Below are positions 29,482 to 37,823 of a stretch of 64,000 nt of DNA, piece by piece. Where the stretch lies: contig NZ_CP095501.1 of NCBI RefSeq assembly GCF_023100725.1, forward strand, positions 930,001-994,000, given 5' to 3'. The notes beneath the pieces are model-generated. The model made no database searches and was not told the DNA's origin. It worked only from the letters and a program-made list of their open reading frames with translations. A program made the translations under genes and the position numbers. The stretch is from Arthrobacter antioxidans (GTDB lineage: Bacteria; Actinomycetota; Actinomycetes; Actinomycetales; Micrococcaceae). Positions within the stretch are counted from its first letter, which is position 1, and each line of letters starts with the position of its first letter.

Positions 29482-30324
29482 ATGACCGTCCGCCGCCCTA
29501 ACGTGCCGCGAGCCGGCCGCCCGACGCCTGCGGCGGAGGAGCGGCCGGCCGCGGGTGCGTCCAAGGGCCAGCCCCCTGCCCACGGCTCCCGGTCCGCCGG
29601 GGCATCGGCGCAACCCGGGTCCGGTGCCGGTGGACGGGGTCCCGATCATGCGCCGGCGAGCCCACGCTCCGCCGGATCCCCGCCGCGGACGCCGTCCACC
29701 CCGCGCGCCGCGGGTCCGTCGGCGACGAAGGATCCGCGGACCGCCCCGGGCTCCGGCGCACCGCGCGTCCGCGCAGGAACGACCGGGACGACGCCGGCCC
29801 GACCACCGCGCCCGAACGCCGCCGCGGCGTCGGCCTCCGCGGCGAGGGCGGCGGAACGGTCCCAGCTCGCCGGCAGCATCCGGCGCGGGCGGCTCGGCTC
29901 CAGGCGCGCGGAGTCGGTGATCGAGCCGGCCGAGGAAGCCACACCCATCCCGGCGAAGGCCTTCTCGGGGCGCCTGTTGGCCCTCGCCGTCGTCCTCGTC
30001 GCAGTCATCGTGCTGCTGGCGCCGTCGGTGAGCCGCTACCTGCAGCAGCAGACCGAACTCGAGGCCCTCCGCGCGGACATCGCCGCGCAGCAGCAGCAGC
30101 AGGCCGACTACACGGCGGAACTCGCGCGCTGGGACGATCCCGCCTTCGTGAAGCAGCAGGCCCGCGAGCGGATCTTCCTCGTGATGCCGGGGGAGACCCG
30201 CTACCTCGTCAAGGGCGGCGACGGCATCGAGGAGAGCACGGGCGAGGGATCGGCCGTCGAGCCCACCGACCTGCCCTGGGTGGACTCCCTGTGGAACTCG
30301 GTCGCCCGCGCGGCGACGGACTGA
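29482..30324 (+). CDS. FtsB/DivIC septum formation initiator family protein
   Basis: A 280-residue bitopic membrane protein. The first 160 residues are a disordered, Pro/Ala/Arg-rich cytoplasmic region. A single membrane span (about 164-184) is followed by a coiled coil with a Gln run (about 184-215) and the family segment ARERIFLVMPGETRYLV. FtsB partners with FtsL and FtsQ in the divisome. The ATG has GAGGAG 4 nt upstream. Position right after eno and before DUF501 matches other actinobacteria. Confidence 0.88.
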   Translation: MTVRRPNVPRAGRPTPAAEERPAAGASKGQPPAHGSRSAGASAQPGSGAGGRGPDHAPASPRSAGSPPRTPSTPRAAGPSATKDPRTAPGSGAPRVRAGTTGTTPARPPRPNAAAASASAARAAERSQLAGSIRRGRLGSRRAESVIEPAEEATPIPAKAFSGRLLALAVVLVAVIVLLAPSVSRYLQQQTELEALRADIAAQQQQQADYTAELARWDDPAFVKQQARERIFLVMPGETRYLVKGGDGIEESTGEGSAVEPTDLPWVDSLWNSVARAATD

Positions 30325-30413
30325 GCGACGGCGCCCCGCCCCGGGGGCGAGGCCCCGTCGGATCGGGTGCTGCGACGGACCGCACGCCCGCCGCGCACCA
30401 GGAAAGGAACAGC

Positions 30414-32072
30414 GTGACCCAGCACCGCCAGCACGACGCCCCCGAGGACCGACGGGCGACGGATCCCAGGACCCCGAGCGCGCGCGACCTCGACGTCCTC
30501 AGCCGCCAGTTGGGGCGTCCCGTCCGCGACGTCGTCGAGATCGGAGCCCGGTGCGTCTGCGGGAACCCGCTCGTCGCCACCACGGCTCCGCGCCTGTCCA
30601 ACGGCATCCCGTTCCCCACCACCTACTACCTGGCGCACCCCGTCGTCACGGCGGCGGTCTCCCGCCTCGAGGCCGACGGCGTGATGACCGCGATGAGCGA
30701 CAGGCTCACCCGGGACCCCGACCTCGCGGACCGCTACCGGGCGGCGCACCTCGCGTACCTGGCGGCGCGCGACGCGGTCGGGGAGCGCGCCGGCACGGGC
30801 CCGGTCCCGGAGATCGACGGCGTCTCCGCCGGCGGGATGCCGACGCGCGTCAAGTGCCTCCACGTGCTGGTGGGCCACTCCCTCGCAGCCGGTCCCGGCG
30901 TGAATCCGCTCGGTGACGAGGCGATCATCGCCATCGCCCCCTGGTGGACGCCGGACCGCTGCTCCTGCGACGGGGCGTGGGACACCACGGGCCAGGCACC
31001 CCACTCGGACCTGAGCCGACACACCAGGACGCAGGGACTCGGCCCCGAGGAGCTCGAGGCGAAGCGGGCTGCACGCCGACGCAGCGCCGCCGGCGCGTCC
31101 ACCACCCCACCCCCGCGAGGAGACGCCATGCGCACCGCTGCCATCGACTGCGGCACCAACTCGATCCGCCTGCTCATCGCCGACGTCCAGGACGGCGTCC
31201 TGACCGACGTCGTGCGCCTCATGCGCGTGGTGCGCCTCGGTGAGGGCGTCGACGCGACCGGGCGCCTGTCCGAGGCCGCCCTCGCGCGCACCTTCGCCGC
31301 GACCGAGGAGTACGCGGCGCTGATCGCGCAGCACGGGAACCCGCCGGTGCGCTTCGTGGCGACGTCGGCATCGAGGGACGCCGAGAACCGGCAGGACTTC
31401 GTGGACGGCATCCGGGCACGCCTCGGCGTCGAGCCCGAGGTCGTCTCCGGGGACGAGGAGGCGCGGCTGTCCTTCGACGGTGCCGTCAGCGTGCTGGCGA
31501 CGGACGCCCACGAGACCGTCCTCGTGATCGATCTCGGCGGCGGCAGCACGGAGTTCGTGGCGGGCACGGCCGAGGGGCTGGTCGGAGCGCTGAGCACGGA
31601 CATGGGCTGCGTGCGCTTCACGGAGCGTTTCCTCCGGGACGATCCGCCGTCCGGGGAGCAGATCACGGCGATGGAGGCCGAGGTCGGGCGGCTCATCGAC
31701 CAGGCGGCCGCCCGGGTGCCGCTGGACCGTGTCACGAAGATCGTCGGCGTGGCCGGCAGCATCACCACGGTGACCGCGCACGCCCTCGATCTCCCCGCCT
31801 ACGAGGCCGAGCGCATCCACGGCGCCGAACTGCCCATCCCGGCGATCTCCGGGGCGGCGTCGGACCTCCTCCACAGGCCGCGCGCGGAGCGCGCGGCACT
31901 GCCCTACATGCATCCCGGCCGGGTGGACGTCATCGGCGCCGGCGCCCTGATCTGGAGGACGATCCTGGAGCGCGTGGCGGTCCTGACCGACGGGCGGGTC
32001 GCCACCGCCATCGCGAGCGAGCACGACATCCTCGACGGCATAGCGTTGAGCGTCGCCCGGCAGGGCTCGTGA
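30414..32072 (+). CDS. DUF501 protein fused in frame to Ppx/GppA exopolyphosphatase
   Basis: One continuous 552-codon frame. Residues from about 20 to 220 are a DUF501 domain (ARCVCGNPLVATTAPRLSNG, FPTTYYLAHP, PTRVKCLHVLVGH, CSCDGAWD). From Met239 the sequence is a complete Ppx/GppA phosphatase of 314 residues: AIDCGTNSIRLLIAD, VATSASRDAENR, VIDLGGGSTEF and GVAGSITT. Ppx/GppA enzymes release phosphate from polyphosphate or act on pppGpp. In the actinobacteria I know the two are separate neighbouring genes. A ribosome site and ATG remain at the junction, so both a fusion and a free Ppx could be made. The GTG at 30414 has AAAGGA upstream. Confidence 0.88.
   Translation: MTQHRQHDAPEDRRATDPRTPSARDLDVLSRQLGRPVRDVVEIGARCVCGNPLVATTAPRLSNGIPFPTTYYLAHPVVTAAVSRLEADGVMTAMSDRLTRDPDLADRYRAAHLAYLAARDAVGERAGTGPVPEIDGVSAGGMPTRVKCLHVLVGHSLAAGPGVNPLGDEAIIAIAPWWTPDRCSCDGAWDTTGQAPHSDLSRHTRTQGLGPEELEAKRAARRRSAAGASTTPPPRGDAMRTAAIDCGTNSIRLLIADVQDGVLTDVVRLMRVVRLGEGVDATGRLSEAALARTFAATEEYAALIAQHGNPPVRFVATSASRDAENRQDFVDGIRARLGVEPEVVSGDEEARLSFDGAVSVLATDAHETVLVIDLGGGSTEFVAGTAEGLVGALSTDMGCVRFTERFLRDDPPSGEQITAMEAEVGRLIDQAAARVPLDRVTKIVGVAGSITTVTAHALDLPAYEAERIHGAELPIPAISGAASDLLHRPRAERAALPYMHPGRVDVIGAGALIWRTILERVAVLTDGRVATAIASEHDILDGIALSVARQGS
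31117..31130 (+). promoter_or_regulatory. Internal ribosome binding site and start for free Ppx
   Basis: GAGGAG (31117-31122) lies 5 nt before ATG 31128, in frame inside the DUF501-Ppx gene. It exactly precedes the first conserved Ppx residues, MRTAAIDCGTNS. It looks like the retained start of a once separate ppx gene. Confidence 0.6.
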
Positions 32073-32076
32073 GTTG

Positions 32077-33525
32077 ATGCCCACGCCACGCCGCGCGGCC
32101 GCCCGGACGGGGACAGCCGTCGTCGTCGCCCTCACCGTCCTGCTGCAGGCAGCCCTGCCGGCTGCCGCCGACCAGGTGCGCGCCAAGGAGTACTGGCTCG
32201 AGGACTACGGCATCGCCGAGGCGTGGGAGAGCACGCAGGGCGAGGGCGTCACGGTCGCCGTGATCGACAGCGGCGTCGACGCGACGCACCCGGACCTCGC
32301 CGGAGCCGTGGCCGGCGGGACGGACGCCTCGGGCGCCGGGGACCCGGGTGGACTGCGCGGCATCGGTGAGGTCCCGAGCCACGGGACCCTGGTCAGCACG
32401 CTCCTGGCGGGCCGAGGACACACCGACGCACCGGCGCCCGCCGCCCCTGCGCCCAGGCCCTCCGGCACGAGCAGCGCCACGGCGACACCCTCGGCGGAGA
32501 CGGCGCCGTTCGCCCAGTACGGGGAAGGTCCGGACGGCATCGTCGGCGTCGCGCCGAAGGCCGACCTGCTCGCGGTGTCCGTCTGGATCGAGGGGCCCAA
32601 CGGCGGCCCCAACCCGGCCGGCATCTCCGTCGACGAGCAGGTGCCCGACGCCGTCCGCTGGGCCGTGGACAACGGCGCGGACGTCATCAACATGTCCCTC
32701 GGCAGCACCAGCACGGCCTGGCCCGAGAGCTGGGACGACGCCTTCCTCCACGCCGAACAGAACGACGTCGTGATCGTCGCCGCGGCCGGCAACCGTGCCG
32801 GGGGACTGACGCAGGTCGGCGCCCCCGCCACGATCCCCGGCGTCCTCGCCGTCGCGGGCCTCGACCGGTCGGGCCTGGCCAGCGACGAGGCGTCCAGCGA
32901 AGGCATCAGCATCGCGGTCGCGGCTCCCTCCGAGAACCTCGTGGGAGGACTCCCCGGCGGGTTCTACGCCGAGTGGTCCGGGACGTCCGGCGCGGCGCCC
33001 CTCGTCGCCGGTGTGGCAGCCCTGATCCGGTCGCGGTACCCGGAGCTCTCGGCCGCGCAGGTCGTCAACCGCATCGTGGGTACGGCGAAGGACGCCGGGG
33101 CGCCCGGGTTCGACACCCTGTACGGCTACGGGGTCCTGGACGTGGCAGCAGCCGTGAACAGCGACCTCCAGGTGCCCGAGCAGAACCGGCTGGGCAGCAT
33201 GGCCCAGTGGATCGAGCTGTACCGGCGGGGTGGCCAGAGCCCGGCGCCGGCACCGGTTCCCCCCGGCGAGCAGGCAGCGGAGGTCATCCCTGCCCCGCCC
33301 GCCCCGCAGGCGGAGGATCCACTCGTCTCGGTCCACAACATCCCGGCTGTCGTGGTGCTCGGGTTCGCGGCCCTGGTGCTCGCCATGCTCGTGGGGGGCG
33401 CCCTGCACGTCGCTCGCGTCCGGCGGCGTGAGGCGGGCGCGGGAGGGCGGACGGCGGACGACGAGCGGACCGCCGGGGACCACGAGCCGGGCCGTGGAGA
33501 GGTCCCGGGGGCCTCGCCGAGCTAG
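32077..33525 (+). CDS. Membrane-anchored S8 subtilisin-like serine protease
   Basis: A 482-residue secreted protease. A signal peptide (about 1-31, ending PAAA) precedes the catalytic domain with Asp64 in VIDSGVD, His102 in SHGT, Asn239 in AAGNR and Ser304 in SGTSGAAP. An Ala/Pro/Thr-rich insert follows the His motif. After a Pro-rich linker a C-terminal span (about 423-446) and basic residues anchor it, an arrangement like mycosins, though no type VII secretion genes are nearby. ATG 32077 is used; TTG one codon earlier is possible. It starts 4 nt after the ppx stop. Confidence 0.9.
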   Translation: MPTPRRAAARTGTAVVVALTVLLQAALPAAADQVRAKEYWLEDYGIAEAWESTQGEGVTVAVIDSGVDATHPDLAGAVAGGTDASGAGDPGGLRGIGEVPSHGTLVSTLLAGRGHTDAPAPAAPAPRPSGTSSATATPSAETAPFAQYGEGPDGIVGVAPKADLLAVSVWIEGPNGGPNPAGISVDEQVPDAVRWAVDNGADVINMSLGSTSTAWPESWDDAFLHAEQNDVVIVAAAGNRAGGLTQVGAPATIPGVLAVAGLDRSGLASDEASSEGISIAVAAPSENLVGGLPGGFYAEWSGTSGAAPLVAGVAALIRSRYPELSAAQVVNRIVGTAKDAGAPGFDTLYGYGVLDVAAAVNSDLQVPEQNRLGSMAQWIELYRRGGQSPAPAPVPPGEQAAEVIPAPPAPQAEDPLVSVHNIPAVVVLGFAALVLAMLVGGALHVARVRRREAGAGGRTADDERTAGDHEPGRGEVPGASPS

Positions 33526-33540
33526 TGAAGATTTTCACAA
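33523..33540 (+). promoter_or_regulatory. Rex-like operator upstream of ndh
   Basis: TAGTGAAGATTTTCACAA matches the Rex operator pattern TTGTGA-N6-TCACAA at all but one position. It begins in the stop codon of the protease gene and ends 7 nt before the ndh -10 box, so a bound protein would cover the -35 region. Rex is the NADH/NAD-sensing repressor of respiratory genes. The Rex gene itself is not in the window. Confidence 0.55.
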
Positions 33541-33559
33541 AGTCCGGTAGCATCGAGGA

Positions 33560-34999
33560 ATGGCATCGAACCCACACTTCTCTGATCGCCCGCGCATCCT
33601 CGTCGTCGGCGGCGGCTACGTCGGCCTGTACGTGGCGCACAGGCTCCAGAAAAAGGTCAAGGACCACGGCGGCATCGTGACGCTGGTGGATCCCCTGCCC
33701 TACATGACGTACCAGCCGTTCCTCCCCGAGGTGGCGGCCGGAAGTATCGAGCCGCGCCACGCGATCGTGTCCCACCGCAAGCACCTGAAGAAGACGGAGC
33801 TCATCTCGGGCAAGGTCACGTCGATCGACCACGCGGGCCGCACCGCGACGATCGCCCCCTCTGGCGGCGGGGAGTCCTTCCAGCTCGGCTACACGGACGT
33901 CGTCGTCGCCGCGGGTTCCATCACGCGCACCTTCCCGATCGACGGCCTGAAGGACCAGGGCATCGGCCTGAAGACGATCGAGGAGGCCGTCGCCCTGCGC
34001 GACCGCATGCTCGAGCGCATCGAGACCGGCTCCGTCCTCCCCGAGGGCCCCGAGCGTGACCGCGCGCTCACCTTCGTGGTGGTCGGCGGCGGCTTCGCCG
34101 GTATCGAGACCATCACGGAGATGGAGGACGCGGCACGCGACGCCGTGAAGGCCAACCCGCGCCTCAGCCGCGACGACCTGCGCTTCGTCCTGGTCGAGGC
34201 CATGGGGCGCATCATGCCCGAGGTCACGGCCGAGCAGGCCGAGTGGGTCGTGGAGCACCTCCGCTCACGCCAGATCGAGGTCCTGCTGAACACCTCGCTC
34301 TCCAGCGCCGTCGACGGCACCCTGAAGCTCATCAACATGCCGGACAAGACCCCGGCCGACGAGTTCGAGACCGACACCCTCATCTGGACCGCCGGTGTCC
34401 AGGCGAACCCCGTGGTCCGCTCCACGGACTTCCCCGTGGACGAGCGCGGCCGTGTCCGTGCCTCCGCGGAACTGCGGATCACCGGCGACGACGGGCCCAT
34501 CGAGCACGCGTGGACCGCCGGCGACGTCGCAGCCGTCCCCGATCTCACCGGTGGGGGAGTGGGAGGCTTCTGCGTCCCCAACGCCCAGCACGCCGTCCGC
34601 CAGGCCAAGCTGCTGGCCGCCAACATCCTCGCCGCGAACTACGGTGTGGACGAGGTCAAGGAGTACCGCCACACCAACCTCGGCGCCGTCGCCGGCTTCG
34701 GCCAGTTCAAGGGCGTCGCGAACATCATGGGCTTCGGCATGAAGGGCTTCCCGGCCTGGCTCGCGCACCGCGGCTACCACGGCTTCGCGATGCCCATGTA
34801 CGAGCGCAAGGCGCGCGTCATCGTGAACTGGAGCATGAGCTTCCTCTTCGGCCGGGACCTCGCCCCGATCTCCGACCTGCAGACCCCCCAGCGCCAGTTC
34901 CGCGAAGCGGCCACCCCGCCGCCGAAGAAGGACACCGCCCTGCAGAGCCAGCCGCCCACGCCGGCAGGCACGGCGGCCTCCGCGAAGGCTACCGCCTGA
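33560..34999 (+). CDS. ndh: Type II NADH dehydrogenase (NAD(P)/FAD-dependent oxidoreductase)
   Basis: A single-subunit, non-proton-pumping NADH:quinone oxidoreductase. The 479-residue protein has two dinucleotide folds, LVVGGGYVGLYVAHRL (FAD) near the N-terminus and VVVGGGFAGIETITEM (NADH) near 175. It also has DTLIWTAGVQANP and AWTAGDVAAVPD typical of the family. The C-terminal region that contacts the membrane is followed by a Pro/Thr/Ala-rich tail. ATG 33560 follows TAGCAT (33548-33553) by 6 nt, so it is probably leaderless, and a Rex-like site overlaps the promoter. Confidence 0.9.
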   Translation: MASNPHFSDRPRILVVGGGYVGLYVAHRLQKKVKDHGGIVTLVDPLPYMTYQPFLPEVAAGSIEPRHAIVSHRKHLKKTELISGKVTSIDHAGRTATIAPSGGGESFQLGYTDVVVAAGSITRTFPIDGLKDQGIGLKTIEEAVALRDRMLERIETGSVLPEGPERDRALTFVVVGGGFAGIETITEMEDAARDAVKANPRLSRDDLRFVLVEAMGRIMPEVTAEQAEWVVEHLRSRQIEVLLNTSLSSAVDGTLKLINMPDKTPADEFETDTLIWTAGVQANPVVRSTDFPVDERGRVRASAELRITGDDGPIEHAWTAGDVAAVPDLTGGGVGGFCVPNAQHAVRQAKLLAANILAANYGVDEVKEYRHTNLGAVAGFGQFKGVANIMGFGMKGFPAWLAHRGYHGFAMPMYERKARVIVNWSMSFLFGRDLAPISDLQTPQRQFREAATPPPKKDTALQSQPPTPAGTAASAKATA

Positions 35000-35023
35000 G
35001 CATCGCGCAGCACACGTAAGGAG

Positions 35024-35056
35024 AACGACGGCGACCCGCAGGGGGTCGCCGTCGTT
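35024..35056 (+). terminator. Terminator after ndh
   Basis: AACGACGGCGACCC (35024-35037) pairs perfectly with GGGTCGCCGTCGTT (35043-35056) across a 5-nt loop, with T-rich ends. Confidence 0.85.
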
Positions 35057-35125
35057 CTGCGTCTCCCGCCGGATCCGACGCCGGTGGGCCGGGCCGCCCC
35101 CGCGGTAGGCTGGAGCGTCCGGTCG

Positions 35126-35198
35126 GCCCCAGTAGCCCAATGGCAGAGGCAGCAGACTTAAAATCTGTTCAGTCAGGGTTCGAGTCCCTGCTGGGGCA
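35126..35198 (+). tRNA. tRNA with anticodon UAA (Leu), short variable loop
   Basis: A full cloverleaf can be drawn. The acceptor stem is GCCCCAG with CTGGGGC. The D arm has GCC/GGC and a GG in the loop. The anticodon stem is GCAGA/TCTGT with loop CTTAAAA, giving anticodon UAA. The T arm is CAGGG-TTCGAGT-CCCTG. The discriminator is A and the 3' CCA is only partly encoded (ACC). The anticodon reads UUA leucine codons, but the variable region is only 5 nt, whereas tRNA-Leu normally has a long variable arm. A -10 box TAGGCT (35105-35110) lies about 15 nt upstream. Confidence 0.9.
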
Positions 35199-35317
35199 CC
35201 CCTTCCCGCGCCGGGAGGTCACCGGGATCGTCCGCCGGACATCCGCGGAGCGCTTCGTCGGGACGAGATAGGCAGAATACTGATCAGTGCCGCCTGTCAA
35301 GAGGCCGATCGTCCGGC

Positions 35318-35381
35318 TGTGACGAGCGTTACAAGGATGTAACCCGATTCCCTTATCTCGGACACGAAATTGGATTAGCTT
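35318..35381 (+). promoter_or_regulatory. Promoter and palindromes upstream of the LIV binding-protein gene
   Basis: TGTGACGAGCGTTAC (35318-35332) is a near-palindrome resembling one in front of livH. It overlaps a perfect inverted repeat GTTACA-AGGA-TGTAAC (35328-35343), which also fits a GlnR-like GTTAC-N6-GTAAC arrangement. Downstream are a possible -35 TTATCT (35353-35358), a 17-nt spacer and -10 TAGCTT (35376-35381). The sites lie just upstream of the -35, a usual place for an activator. Confidence 0.45.
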
Positions 35382-35454
35382 TTCCCATAAGCCAGGAACA
35401 CCTGGCAACACGTATCAAAGGCAGCAAGAGCCTTTCGGTCGAGGAGACTAATTC

Positions 35455-36861
35455 ATGACTGCAACACGCAACCCCGCGCGTTTCGGCATTGGGGAGAACG
35501 GCCCGCGCGCGGCGAGGATCGCCGCCCTGAGCCTGGGCGTCGCGCTCTTCGCCTCCGGCTGCGGCGGCGGAGGGACCACCGGTTCCGAGGGCGACGGCGG
35601 CGACAGCGGCAGCACGGAGACCACGGCGGCAGCGGGCGCCTCCACGCTGGCATGTCCCGAGAGCGAGGGTGGAGCCGGCGAGGAGCAGGGCGAGAAGGGT
35701 GATCCCGCAGCCGTACCCGCCAGCGAGACCACGAGCCCTGAGCCGCTGAAGCTCGGATCCATCCTGCCGACCACCGGGACGCTCGCCTTCCTCGGCCCGC
35801 CGGAGATCGCGGGCGTCAACCTCGCCGTCGAGGAGGTCAACGCGGCAGGCGGCGTGCTGGGCCAGGACATCTCGATCACGCACCGCGATTCCGGCGACAC
35901 CACCACCGACATCGCGACGCAGTCCGTGACCGACCTGCTGTCCCAGGATGTCAGCGCCATCATCGGTGCGGCGTCCTCGGGTGTCTCGAAGACCGTCATC
36001 AACCAGATCACGGGCGCCGGCGTGGTGCAGTTCTCGCCCGCCAACACCTCACCGGAGTTCACCACCTGGGACGACCAGGGGCTGTACTTCCGCACCGCTC
36101 CCTCGGACGTGCTCCAGGGACGCACGCTCGGCAACTACATCATGGAGTGCGGTGCGCAGACGGTCGGCATGATCACGCTCAACGACTCCTACGGCACCGG
36201 CCTGCAGAGCAACATCCAGGAAGTCATCGAAGGCGCGGGCGGCCAGGTCGTCGGCAACGAGATGTTCAACACCGGCGACTCCCAGTTCTCGAGCCAGGTG
36301 GACGCCATCGCCGCGGCGAAGCCCGATGCGATCGTCCTGATCAGCTTCGACGAGGCCAAGAGCATCGTCCCGCTGCTGGTCGCCAAGGGCATCGATGCCG
36401 GCTCGATCTTCATGGTCGACGGCAACACCACCGACTACAGCAAGGACCTCGATCCGGGCACCCTCGAAGGAGCCCAGGGCACCATCCCCGGCCCCTTCAC
36501 CGGGACCGGCTTCCAGGAAGCGCTGGCCACGATCGATCCGAACCTGGACAGCTTCGCCTACTCGGGCGAGAGCTACGACGCCGTGAACCTCATCGCGCTC
36601 GCCTCCGAGGCGGCGGGAAGCGTCGAGGGCACGGCGATCTCCGAGCAGCTCGCGGCAGTGTCGAAGGACGGCACCAAGTGCTTCGACTTCGCGGGCTGCG
36701 TCACGCTGCTGCGTGAGGGCGAGGACATCGACTACGACGGCATCTCCGGACCTGTCTCCTTCGACGAGAACGGTGATCCCACCGAGGCTGCCATCGGCAT
36801 CTACAAGTACGACGCCGACAACAAGCCCCAGCCGAGCCGTTCCGAGGTCGGCAAGCTCTAG
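35455..36861 (+). CDS. Branched-chain amino acid ABC transporter substrate-binding lipoprotein
   Basis: A 468-residue periplasmic-binding-type protein (Peripla_BP_6, LivJ/LivK group). A lipoprotein signal ends in FASGC, followed by a Gly/Ser/Glu-rich linker. The binding domain begins at LKLGSILPTTGTLAFLGPPEIAG and has AIIGAASSGVS and FSPANTSPEF, typical of the group. It probably delivers ligand to the livHMGF products encoded on the opposite strand 1 kb away. The ATG has GAGGAG upstream. The actual ligand could be another amino acid or amide. Confidence 0.88.
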   Translation: MTATRNPARFGIGENGPRAARIAALSLGVALFASGCGGGGTTGSEGDGGDSGSTETTAAAGASTLACPESEGGAGEEQGEKGDPAAVPASETTSPEPLKLGSILPTTGTLAFLGPPEIAGVNLAVEEVNAAGGVLGQDISITHRDSGDTTTDIATQSVTDLLSQDVSAIIGAASSGVSKTVINQITGAGVVQFSPANTSPEFTTWDDQGLYFRTAPSDVLQGRTLGNYIMECGAQTVGMITLNDSYGTGLQSNIQEVIEGAGGQVVGNEMFNTGDSQFSSQVDAIAAAKPDAIVLISFDEAKSIVPLLVAKGIDAGSIFMVDGNTTDYSKDLDPGTLEGAQGTIPGPFTGTGFQEALATIDPNLDSFAYSGESYDAVNLIALASEAAGSVEGTAISEQLAAVSKDGTKCFDFAGCVTLLREGEDIDYDGISGPVSFDENGDPTEAAIGIYKYDADNKPQPSRSEVGKL

Positions 36862-36873
36862 GGACTGTCCCTG

Positions 36874-36942
36874 GTGTCACCCCGACGGGTGACACGGCCG
36901 ACAAGGCCCCGGCCGCCCTTCTCCGGAAGGTGCGACCGGGGC
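36874..36942. terminator. Double hairpin terminator after the LIV binding-protein gene
   Basis: GTGTCACCC (36874-36882) pairs with GGGTGACAC (36887-36895). A second stem, GCCCCGGCCGC (36906-36916) with GCGACCGGGGC (36932-36942), is followed by TTTG. Confidence 0.75.
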
Positions 36943-36989
36943 TTTGTGCTGCCCGTGCACGTCCCGGGACGAGGGCGCGGGCCGACGGG

Positions 36990-37700
36990 TCAGCCGTCAC
37001 CGGGCTCGCGCCGGGCGAGGGCGTAGGAGGGCTCACGGAGGCGGCGGGCCCAGGCGTACGTCGCGGCCCCTGCGAGCGGGTGGAGGACGGCGTCGAAGCG
37101 GAGATCCTCCTCCTCCGCCTCGGGGCTCAGGACGAGGGTGAGGGTGCCGAAGTGCTGCCACCGCCCCAGGGGCGTCGCGAAGAACAGGCCGAGCTGCCAG
37201 GCCGAGGAGCCGAGGGCGCGCTCCAGCCCACGGAGCGATGCGGGGAGGCCGGCGGGACCGAGCGTGCGCGCACCGAGCAGTACCGGGCCGTGGTCGCCCC
37301 GATAGGGCATCATCGTGCTCAACGGGGCACGCGAGACCCCGAGCCGCGGCACGAGGACGAAGCGGCCGGGGAAGGACCAGCCGGTCGAGGACAGCAGGAC
37401 GTCGGAGAACGTCGAGGGTGCGGGTCCGTTCCCGGGGTGGTGGAACCGCGCCGCGAGTCCCACGACGTCCGGCAACCCGTCCGGGGTGCCCACCGAGCGC
37501 GAGACGCGCGCCGTCGCGGGTGACCGGCTCGGCCGATCGATCCACGCGATGCCGCTCGAGAGCCCGTGCCCGTGGACCACGACCGTCCCGTCGAGCCGCA
37601 GCCCGCGCGGGTGGATGGGGCGGTGCCGCCGGACGTGCTTGATGCCGCGGAACACCGCCTCGAAGCCCGCGCCGATGGTGCCGCTGATCCGTCCCGCCAT
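36990..37700 (-). CDS. Hypothetical protein, possibly catalase-like fold
   Basis: A 236-residue protein with no signal or membrane span. The N-terminal KHVRRHRPIHPRGLRLDG and the later RSVGTPDGLPDVVGLAARF remind me of small heme-catalase-like proteins of actinobacteria, but I see no clear heme-ligand Tyr motif, so the function is left open. The ATG has GGAAGGA 7 nt upstream. It lies alone between the LIV binding-protein gene (convergent) and livF, separated from livF by a terminator. Confidence 0.6.
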   Translation of the reverse strand: MAGRISGTIGAGFEAVFRGIKHVRRHRPIHPRGLRLDGTVVVHGHGLSSGIAWIDRPSRSPATARVSRSVGTPDGLPDVVGLAARFHHPGNGPAPSTFSDVLLSSTGWSFPGRFVLVPRLGVSRAPLSTMMPYRGDHGPVLLGARTLGPAGLPASLRGLERALGSSAWQLGLFFATPLGRWQHFGTLTLVLSPEAEEEDLRFDAVLHPLAGAATYAWARRLREPSYALARREPGDG

Positions 37701-37758
37701 GAGTCGTCCTTCCCGGGCGCACGCCGTCCTCCTGCCAACCTAGCGGGCCGGACACAGC

Positions 37759-37790
37759 GATGGGCGGAACCATTGCAGGTTCCGCCCATC
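37759..37790 (-). terminator. Terminator of the livHMGF operon
   Basis: GATGGGCGGAACC (37759-37771) pairs perfectly with GGTTCCGCCCATC (37778-37790) with a 6-nt loop. It lies 33 nt beyond the livF stop. Confidence 0.75.
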
Positions 37791-37823
37791 CCTTGCGCTC
37801 CACGCCTCCTTGAGGTGCGGGCC

